From Dermacentor variabilis (Eukaryota; Arthropoda; Arachnida; Ixodida; Ixodidae), in assembly GCF_050947875.1 (NCBI RefSeq), contig NC_134568.1, positions 219,603,673 through 219,667,672 of the forward strand: a DNA stretch of 64,000 nucleotides, read 5' to 3'. This document shows positions 39,700 through 47,655 of the stretch, one piece after another (the first letter of the stretch is position 1; each line of letters begins with the position of its first letter). The position numbers and the translations under genes were made by a program. Below the pieces are notes generated by a model. It was not told where the DNA came from. It was given only the letters and a program-made list of their open reading frames with translations, and ran no database searches.

Positions 39700-41883
39700 A
39701 CGCTTTCTGTCTTCAAAGATTTTTCTAAGTCAGACGATACCTCCATAATTGACTATCTAGGTACTAACGTCGACTTTCCTATTACTGACATTCAAGCCTC
39801 TTGGAATAGATTTCGCAATGTTGTCGCTGTTTGTGTGAAGGATTATGTAACTGTTAAACAAACACATAAGTGAACATCGAATCCTTGGATTACTCGAGAA
39901 GTTATTCAGACAAAACGAAAAATTAAGACTCCGCAACCAGAAGAAAACGTCATCTTCCGGATTCTTAGCACTAAGGCAGACTTTGCTAGAGAAGTTCAAA
40001 GTATCCAAAGAACGTTATTTTTCAGATACTCTTGCAGACTTCATTAAAAGCGATAGTCAAAAGTTTGGGTGTCATTTAAAAGAAAACAAAGAAGATGTTA
40101 CGAAAATAAAAGTTGATAGCATAATGATTACGGATGCTACGGACATAGCTAATCATTTTAATTAGTACTTCCAAAGTGTTTTCTCAAAATATGATACTCC
40201 TATGCTTAGCAATGTGCCAGTATCAGTGCATGAAGGCCCTCTGGTTACTCTTGAAGGCGTCATAGCCATGCTTCTGAAAGTCGATGTAAAGAAGTCCTGT
40301 GGCCCCGACGGCATCCCATATGCTTTTTTGCGGCGCTATTCACAGCAAATATCTCCATTTTTGACAGATATTTTCAATCTTTCAATTATTACTGGGGAAA
40401 TACCGAATGACTGGAGCAAGGCGCGCGTCACTCCTATTCATAAAAAAGGCGACCGCTTGCCATTACCAAACTATCGGCCCATTTCCATCACTAGCACGTG
40501 TTGCAAACTGTTAGAACATGTGATTGCGACATACATTCATGGTTTCTTGGCTAAACGGAACATCTCACCCTATCAGCACAGCTTCCAGAAACAGATGTCT
40601 GCGCGGTTACACAACTTCTGTCAACTGTGCATGAATTTGCACCAGTAGTTGACCTATCTGGACAGCTTGACAATATGTTTTTGGATTTTTCGAAGGCCTT
40701 CGATAGGGTGTCTCACGGAAAGTTGCCGCCAAAACTTGAACGTCTCCATCTGCCATCGCATGTCATCCAGTTGATTGCGGCTTATCTTGGGAAGAGGGAG
40801 CAGTTTGTAAGAACAAATAATTGTGATTCAGTTGCGTTACCTGGCATGTCTCAGGGAAGTGTGCTATGGCCGCTACTGTTTTTAATTTATGTGAACGATT
40901 TGCCCGATGTCATTCATGGTGGTGTATCTCTCCCGTTGTTCGCAGACGATTGTGTTGTTTTTAAACAAATTACTTCTCAAAATGATCACTGCATATTGCA
41001 AAATAACTCACAGTGTATTGATGATTTGTGCGCATCCTGGAATGTGAAACTAAACACTGAAAAAACTGTTCTGTTGCGCCTAAGAAGGAAGAAACAACCT
41101 AGCACATACACGTATGTACTTAAAAACCGCGATATTTTAGAGGTAGGCATTTGTAAGTACCTTGGCATCACATCAGAAAGCAAACTTTCTTGGTCTGCAC
41201 ATATTTCTGTAATATGTTCATCAGCTCTAAAAAAGATATGGTTTCTCCGGAGAAAACTTAGCAACGCACCATCTCATGTTAAACTTCTCGCATATAACGC
41301 TAGTGTTAGAGCGAAGCTTGAATACGCCGTGATCATGTGGGACCCGCACAATAAAGGTGACACTTCAAAGCTCGAGCGTGTTCCGAGGAAGGTAGTGCGA
41401 TTCATTTTCAATATGTACCGAAGACATGACTCGCCCACTTTGTTAATGCGTCAGCACTGTATTCCTACTCTGGAGTCCCGCAGAAAAGTTAGCCGCCTTG
41501 CGTTTTTACATAACTGCCTTTCCGGAATTACTAAACTTACCATACCAGTAAAGCCTCATTCTACAAGGAAAACGCGACATACTCATGATAGGGCACTGAC
41601 TCCAATTTTCGCTAGGATTAACGCATTTAAGAATAGTTTTTTTCTTAAAACTGTCTCAAATTGGAACAAATTACCTGTAAGTGTCCTTGATTCTAGCGGC
41701 TTCTTGCATGGGGTGGGGGGGTCATTTTTGTGGCTGTTAATTTACCATATCCGATGTGTGCCACAATATCCTGTTGTGCATTTATTATGTTTTTTGAGTT
41801 TTCGGTTGTACCTAACTTTTTCCTTACGATTGACGGCCCCTCCTGCTTTGACCACAGTAGTGGTTCGCAGTATGTATAAATAA
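39700..41883 (+). pseudogene. L2/CR1-like reverse transcriptase
   Basis: The linker (VNPWITREVIQTKRKIK-like, KVSKERYFSDTLADFIKSDS) leads to RT. Frame 40202-40648 has VDVKKSCGPDGIPYAFLRRY, DWSKARVTPIHKKGDRLPLP and NYRPISITSTCCKLLEHVIA. A frameshift near 40600 leads to the 418-codon frame 40627-41883: FLDFSKAFDRVSHGKL (first Asp), GMSQGSVLWPLLFLIYVNDL, LPLFADDCVVFK (FADD), LNTEKTVLLRLRRKK and the C-terminal RFIFNMYRRHDSPTLLMRQH. The usual GVPQGSVLGPLLF box is altered at three residues. AATAAA follows the stop. Confidence 0.85.
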
Positions 41884-41893
41884 AAAGAATAAA

Positions 41894-42835
41894 TAGTTAC
41901 GGTTTCATTCATTACCGCTATGTCATGATCTCTCTGTTCTAAGGCTGCATATTTGTTTGCAAGTACCATCCTGAATTTGTGTGCTTGTACCCTTACTGCA
42001 TCTAGGTTGGCCTGTTTCTTCTTGACCAATTTCGCTCTTTCTCTCTTGAAATTGAGGTGAATCCTAGCCCTCACTCACCTATGATTACTGCACTTTACCC
42101 TACCTAACACTTCTACATCCAGCACTATGCTGGGATCGACAGAAAGTATGAAATCAATTTCATTTCTTGTTTCACCATTAGGGCTTTTCCAGGTCCACTT
42201 TCTGCTGCTATACTTTCTAAAGAAGCTGCTCATTATTCCAGCTTATTCCTTTCTGCGACTTCTACCAGCATATCTCCGAGGCTGGTAGAAGTCGAGGCTG
42301 TAGTTGCCAATTGCTTGTTCACCAACCTGCTTTTCCCCCAATTTTGCATTTAAGTCCCCCATTACTACAACATACTGAGTTTCCACTTTTCTCGTCGCTA
42401 ATTCAACATCTTCATAAAACTGATCTACTTCATCATCATCGTGAGTGGATGTTGGAGCGTAGGCTTGTACTACCTTTAGTCTATACCTCTTATTAAGTTT
42501 GATTACCACTACTGCTACCCTCTCACGAATGCTGTAGAATTCGTCAATGTTGCCCGCTATGTCCTTATGGATTAGGAATCCTACCCCGTATTCCTTGTTA
42601 TCTGGGAGACCTCTATAGCAAAGTACATGGCCGTTAGTACTGTATAAGCCTCTCCAGTTCTCCTAATCTCACTAAGGTTGATAATATCCCAAACAATGTC
42701 TGATAGCTCCTCAAAGAGTCCTGCTAAAGCTAACATATCTGAACTGTTCAGTAAATTTTGCATTGATGTGCCTGCAACCGCGGAAGTAAGCCCGCACCAA
42801 GCCTCATGATAACTTCCATAGTGGCCCACTGAGAA
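41894..42835 (-). pseudogene. RTE-like (B) endonuclease
   Basis: On minus: MQNLLNSSDMLALAGLFEEL, WDIINLSEIRRTGEAYTVL (Glu), then after frame changes IHKDIAGNIDEFYSIRERVA, VVIKLNKRYRLKVVQAYAPT, VVMGDLNAKLGEKQVGEQAI, WTWKSPNGETRNEIDFILSV-like words, and a linker RERAKLVKKKQANLDAVRVQ that ends at AVMNETVT, where the L2/CR1-like insertion starts. GDFNA reads GDLNA. A 14-bp inverted duplication at 42256-42294 breaks the frame. Confidence 0.8.
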
Positions 42836-43500
42836 TTTTTAAATTTTCTTGCTACCCAAAGTGTATTTGTAAGCAGTACTTCATGCACACTTTTACTAAC
42901 CATGGTGCGGGATAAATAACTCTTAATGACTGAGCTTGTATGATGAAAATATTGAGTTTTAATTGTTTTCATTGATGCGCTTTACTGAAAACTGCTCAGT
43001 GCATTTGAGAGTTGAACTCGTGATCTTCCTGCAACTGTTTTATTGAAATAAATGCTGCATTATTAATGAGATTGTCAATTGATTCAGCAGCTTGCAGAAC
43101 TTGGTTCTGTAGCTTCGTTCCTGTTAGCACAAAAAAGTATAGGTTGCATGCCTATATGTGTTGATTTAATGCATTTTTATCAAGTTGTATGTAATCTATT
43201 AGCTTACCGTAGCACGGAATTATGTGCACAATGCTTAGCTGCTCTGCAGCCTTTAGCATGATTTGAGATGCGGTGGGCTGTATTCCTGGCCTGTCTCCTT
43301 GTACTTCAGTTTTTGCATGACAAAAATGGTTGGTTGCCTTATTGGACCGCTGGGTTGGATTTTCAAGAGCCATGCAATTTCTTTTCCTAATTGCCCCACA
43401 AAGCAACACAACACCAGGCCAAACTTTGTTAATGGTATGTAAAATGCAGTAGGCCTCCTGCACTGCTAGGGCACATTATGAGGAACGACCATATTATGTT
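42836..43500. other. Unclassified span with one long minus-strand frame
   Basis: A 103-codon frame on minus (43152-43463) begins MQEAYCILHTINKVWPGVVL and reads on to a stop at 43152. The composition is protein-like, but I recognise no domain, and stops surround it. It could be a decayed transposase or host pseudogene. The sequence upstream on minus (42836-43150) is stop-rich. Confidence 0.35.
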
Positions 43501-43514
43501 AATTTAAAATCAAT

Positions 43515-44020
43515 ACGGATGTCCTGTGGATGTCCTAAATCCACAACCAAATGTCCTACAAACGTCCTTTGGACGATTGATAACAAAATGTCCCAGAAGC
43601 GTCCTACATCCTGACAAAAATGTCCTTAGGATGTACTCGGGATTACGCAATAAGAACAATCCATATTTAAACATCTCTTGGACGTCCTAATATCTCATTA
43701 TGACGTTCGTAGGACATTTCTACGAACGTCAATTCGCATGCATGGGACGATCCCTTGGACGGTCCAGGGACGTTCGAGTGTCCCGTTCTGGATCTCTGCT
43801 AGACTTCTGTAGGACGTTGGTTGTCCAATGGGTTATCTTCAAACGCCCTGTGGACGTTACGAATATCCGATTTTGACGTACGATGGACGTTCTTTGGATG
43901 TGCTTTTGCATCGGACGATCCTACGGACATCCGCAGTACGTCATTGGGACTTCTGTGGATATACGACGGACGTCAAAATATCCGTTGTAGGATGTCCTTT
44001 TGATGTTCACTGGAGAATTG
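43515..44020. repeat. Array of degenerate GGACGTCC-like palindromic words
   Basis: Over about 500 bases, words of the form GGA[CT]GT[CT]C, their half-sites GGACGTT and ACGTCC, and variants (GGACGGTCC, GGACGATTG, GGATGTCC, GGACATCC) recur at irregular spacing of roughly 10-30 bases on both strands, more than 20 times. It includes an 11-bp inverted pair, GACGTTCGTAG at 43702-43712 and its complement at 43720-43730, with a 7-base gap. TTGTCCAATGGG near 43819 and TGGTCCAATGGG near 44021 recur as near-copies. It encodes nothing. It is not a simple tandem satellite because unit spacing and sequence vary. Confidence 0.7.
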
Positions 44021-44178
44021 TGGTCCAATGGGCTCTGGCTTCCGCTCTACAAGGGGGGGAGGGGTTGCCTGTAGCCTCGTTGCCTCAGGCCCGGGTCGCA
44101 GGCCGCACCTCGCTCCGCGTGCAGCGCCCGTCAAGGATGAAGAAGTTAGCTCCCGGCCGCGCAGCGTGCGCAGTGCGA

Positions 44179-44282
44179 TATAAACAAAAGGGCAGTTCAA
44201 AACCCACTGCAGCCGGAGCTCGGTCTTCCTCACATTAGCTCCGACATACAATGAGTCTTCCACCGTATTACATCCTAGACGG
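44179..44282 (+). promoter_or_regulatory. Candidate TATA promoter with short coding first exon
   Basis: A CpG-rich stretch (44040-44170) is followed by TATAAA at 44179-44184. An ATG at 44251 opens MSLPPYYILDG and meets a possible donor CGG/GTAAAC after 44282. A start about 30 bases after the TATA box would give a leader of around 40 bases. The arrangement is suggestive but each part is common by chance, and no downstream exon was found. Confidence 0.25.
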
Positions 44283-44528
44283 GTAAACAAATTTCTCTAG
44301 GGAGGCGCACACGAGAGATACGAAAGCTTCCCGTTCGGCACTCGTAATTATGGCTGTTGAATGGAACTTTGTTAACAAAAATATCTGTCAAGCCTCAGCC
44401 AATCTAGCCATAGCCTGAATGCCCTCGCGCTATTTCTGTCAAAGCCGCAATCGACAATGCCTCCGTAGCTTGTTAAATTATGCGAATCCAACGCACGTAT
44501 TTGAGTGTATGTGAAGTGAGGCTGTTAG

Positions 44529-44588
<60 letters not shown>

Positions 44589-45004
44589 AGCAATGGTTGT
44601 TTGCTTTCATCCTATGCAACGTATAATCTCATGCAATAGTTAGGTTTACGCACCTTAAATGTCGCAGCTTCTATATCATTTGTGGCACATAGGCAAATGC
44701 GTGTAAATATATGTAAGACATCTATACCTCTTGTGTCACAGTGATCCATACGCATTCTGGTTTGCAACATATCAATTCTGTAGGATCAGCTAAGAATTGA
44801 CACACGCTCAGTGGTACATGCCGAACGGCTGAATCATGGATAATCAAGTAAATCAAGGAAGGAGCTGATTAAAATGCGCTATTCTATTCCTTAGAGATGC
44901 TTATGAGCCGGCATAATGCTGTTCAAGTTTCATGTAGGCATTTATTTTTTTACTACACAGAACAGAGGTGCCTCTTACTCGCAGTACTTTTACTATCAGC
45001 ATAC
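44283..45004. other. Non-coding span with (TA)n
   Basis: Apart from the TA microsatellite at 44535-44586 I see short frames only. Confidence 0.5.
44535..44586. repeat. (TA)n microsatellite
   Basis: About 26 uninterrupted TA units. Confidence 0.95.
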
Positions 45005-45500
45005 AGGGTTTATACAGGGTGTCCCAACTATCATGCGCCAAGATTTAAAAATATGCAAATGCCACATAGTTGCACAGAACCAAGGTAAGCTTTGCCGTCG
45101 CTTGGAGACACGCAGATTGTTTTTTGCATTGCGCCTAATTACTTAATTAGTCTGAGTTAATCAACGTCTCAAGTATTATAAATAGATGAAAAATGTCAAT
45201 GAGAAAATTGTAGAGCAGCATGAAAAACTCCCGATACAGCTTTCTGTTGCTCAATACGTCCTACACAAAACTGTTTTTCCGAGCATGAAAGAAGCCCGCG
45301 AGTACACGCAAAGTGCCTCGAGCGGCCAGTCGCGCAGTAATTTTGTGCGTATTCGCAGGCCTGAGCTACGACACGTATGTCTTGAGCTACGACACGTATG
45401 CTTGGCCCACGGAGTACCGCTGTTAGTGCGTCCCACGCGAACGAACGCACCTTTAACCTTCAGACACATTGGTCTCAGTGAGATACCTTAATTAGCTTGT
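45005..45500 (+). repeat. Possible dispersed repeat beginning TACAGGGTGTCCCA
   Basis: The words TATACAGGGTGTCCCAACTA and ATTTAAAAATATGCAAATGC look like the end of a repeat that I associate with arthropod genomes from memory. No second copy or matching inverted end exists in this window, so the class cannot be given. A 21-bp tandem duplication lies inside it (45362-45401). Overlapping frames on both strands (45186-45491 and 45196-45450) carry no motif. Confidence 0.3.
45362..45401. repeat. 21-bp tandem duplication
   Basis: TGAGCTACGACACGTATG occurs at 45362 and again at 45383, a direct repeat with a period of 21 bases. Confidence 0.9.
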
Positions 45501-45689
45501 ATGTTGCATGCTGAAGTGTGTATTGTGTATGTTTTCTGTGACGTGTAGTGTGCGTATCATTTCATTTGTCATTGTTACTATTTGGATCTAGTAGCGTGCT
45601 AAAGGTGCCGCCAGGTAAACCTCTCCATGATTCACTAAAAAGCCTCCCTCTCTCGTTCTACTGCCATTACACGGACTCGGGCATTATTT

Positions 45690-45747
45690 CGCCTTAAAAG
45701 AAATGTATGATTCGCTCGCGCCTTAAAAGAAATGTATGATTCGCTCG
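45690..45747. repeat. 29-bp perfect tandem duplication
   Basis: The unit starting CGCCTTAAAAGAAATGTATG and ending TTCGCTCG is present twice, at 45690-45718 and 45719-45747, with no differences. Perfect identity suggests a recent slippage or repair event. Confidence 0.95.
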
Positions 45748-46079
45748 CGTGCTCAGCCAATCCACATGCGTCTACGCGCACGACGTCGATGCAATAGCTG
45801 GACCAACAACGAATCGTAGTCATCCATTAACGCTCCCATCGTGCAGGGTCTGCCAGAAAAATATCGTCGTTCGCCAGCCAAACAACCATCCGTGTCAAAT
45901 GCTTTATTAACGTTGAGCCTAAGAACATACTCAATTGTTATGAGAAGAGTAAGAAAAAGCTCTTTAATGAAACCCAGAGATTTCTGCCGATGTATGCATA
46001 GACAGGCTACATACTCTGCATGGGAAAGGGGATGAGTGATTGAAAGATCTTAGAGGGGAAAGATAGAGAAATCAGTCAG

Positions 46080-46459
46080 GAGGAAACTTCGCATAGGACA
46101 AACGAAGATGTATACACTGTAGGTTAAGCAGGGTAATATAAGCAATCTCGAAGGTATAATAAACGCAGCGGAAGAATTCTATATTGACCTGTACAGTACC
46201 CAGAGGACTTAGGAGTACTCCATTCGAAACAATAATGAACAGGATACAGAAACTCCTCCTATAACTAGCGACGAGTTCAGAAGGGCCTCGCAAGACATGA
46301 AACAGAGAAAAGCGGTAGGAGAAGATGGAATAACAGTCGATTTAATCAAAAATGGAGGAGACATAATGCTATGAAAACTGACGGCTCTCTATACGAAGTG
46401 TCTATCGACTGCAAGGGTCCCAGAAAACTGGAAGAATGCAAACATTATACTAATCCACA
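46080..46459 (+). pseudogene. RTE-like (B) pre-RT region
   Basis: Decayed plus-strand frame: GQTKMYTL, NISNLEGIINAAEEFYIDLY, TSDEFRRASQDMKQRKAVGE, DGITVDLIKNGGDIML and VPENWKNANIILIH, with stops between. It is the region just before the RT core and lacks the endonuclease. It matches 36.8-37.2 kb on minus closely (SNLEDIVNAAEEFY; DGITVDLIKDGEDIM). Confidence 0.8.
46449..46459. repeat. Target site duplication, left copy
   Basis: ACTAATCCACA, identical to 52009-52019. It marks the 3' end of the minus-strand I-type LINE. Confidence 0.9.
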
Positions 46460-46513
46460 GGGAGGAAATAACTTTAATGTGTCCTGAGGAACCCCTCCCC
46501 ACCCACTCTTGCT

Positions 46514-47655
46514 TTAGTGGGCGGCAGGGGTCGCGGGCCGCAGCCACGTTGGGACGGGAAGCCCGTGAGCCTCCGCCCTTTCGTGAGCCCTCTGGACGGC
46601 CCGGAGCTGGGTCTGGTGGTCGTCGCTTTGCAGGGCGTCCACCCAGTCGTCTTCTTTAGTGAACACGGTGCCGCTTAACGCGGAGCATTGCCAGAGCATG
46701 TGCGCTAGCGAGCAGTAAGATTCGCCACAATCCGGACATTGCGGCTCTACTTCTGGTGAATAACGGCTCAGTCTGCCTCTCGAGGGGAACGACCCTGTCT
46801 TAAGCATTCTGAATATCGATGACTGTGGTCTAGTGAGTTTAGCGTGGGGGAGTGGGAAGGTCCTCCTCGACAGCTGATAGTGTGTTGTTATTTCGTTAAA
46901 GGTGAGCAGCGGGTCTCGGTGCTCCCCTCCCTCCCCGCCACCTCGCTCGCCACGATCGCCGCGGTGCGTGAGTCCTCGCGCGCGTCCGTGCGCCAGCTCG
47001 TTGGCGTTGGGAAATTCGGGGTGCACGTCGGCCCCCATGTGGGCCGGAAACCATTTGACGATGTGCTGACCCGCGGCTCCCTCGCTGCCGAGAACGGCCG
47101 CCGCTTCCCGGGATATCGAGCCCGAGGCGAATGCTCTTGCCGCCGATCGCGAATCTGTGTAGACGTAAGGACGTTCGGGGTCTCTCATTGCCATGGCTAT
47201 TGCTACCTGTTCGGCCACTTCGGACGTTACCCCCTTGACCGATGCTGCGTTAATTATCGTGCCATCCCAGCGTACCGAGACGGCCGCGTACCGGTCGCTG
47301 CGCCCATACTGGGCCGCGTCTACAAATGCCGCCAGGCCCGGGCAGTTGGCGGTCGATTTCAGCAGTGCTCGGGCCCTCGCCTTTCGGCGCCCCTCGTTGA
47401 ATTGCGGGTGGACGTTTCTCGGAAGCGGTTCTACCTTGAAAGTGCCCCTTACCGCCGCGCTGAGCGCAATCTTGTGTGCGTTGCACTCTGCCGCGGCATT
47501 TATCCCTGCTTCTTCTAGGATGCGCCTGCCGGCCCTGGTGGTCGACAGCCGCACGACCTGTGCCTTGGTCTGCGCTTCGATGATTTCTGATAGTGAATTG
47601 TGGACCCCTAACCGATCGAGCTGCTCCGTGCTTGTAGTGATCGGAAGACCTAGCA
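46514..47655 (-). CDS. I-type LINE ORF2, RNase H and zinc tail (frame-shifted part)
   Basis: Open frame of about 380 codons after the shift, starting RVLGLPITTSTEQLDRLGVH. RNase H: LAAFVDAAQYGRSDRYAAVS (first Asp), VTSEVAEQVAIAMAMRD (Glu), PYVYTDSRSAARAFASG (second Asp), IVKWFPAHMGADVHPEFPNA and NELAHGRARGL (C-terminal motif). Then FPLPHAKLTRPQSSIFRMLK and a zinc-like tail CPDCGESYCSLAHMLWQC, ending AHGLPVPTWLRPATPAAH and TAA. The RNase H removes template RNA during reverse transcription. All four acidic/His motif regions look intact. Confidence 0.85.

Larger units (their letters stand above)
38134..41893 (+). mobile_element. Nearly full-length L2/CR1-like LINE
   Basis: Contains an ORF1 with coiled coil and an L1-ORF1-like RNA-binding region (38356-39020), an APE-type endonuclease (39040-39465) and RT (40200-41880), then a 3' end TATAAATAAAAAGAATAAATA. 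It interrupts the subfamily B RTE-like element. Boundaries are approximate (about 10 bases); only the trinucleotide TAG is common to both edges. Stops and frameshifts occur in every domain. Confidence 0.8.
35758..42835 (-). mobile_element. RTE-like LINE (subfamily B), minus, split by two L2/CR1-like insertions
   Basis: Three blocks on minus, 41894-42835 (endonuclease), 37840-38133 (linker) and 35758-37198 (RT), make one element when the two plus-strand insertions are taken out. At the second break the joined reading MYALKDKQDNIISNLEDIV is continuous. The 3' end is missing: it stops at 35758 in the region corresponding to REGKRSRGLQK. It differs from subfamily A at many positions (for example HCQLLTGNLPLSLKRKVYNQ against HSQIMNSRLPLSLKRKVYNS). 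ATCTT duplicates flank the smaller insertion. Confidence 0.8.

Noticed and set aside
43515..44020. CRISPR-like array
   Set aside because: The words are short, variable and irregularly spaced, on both strands, in a eukaryotic genome with no cas genes.
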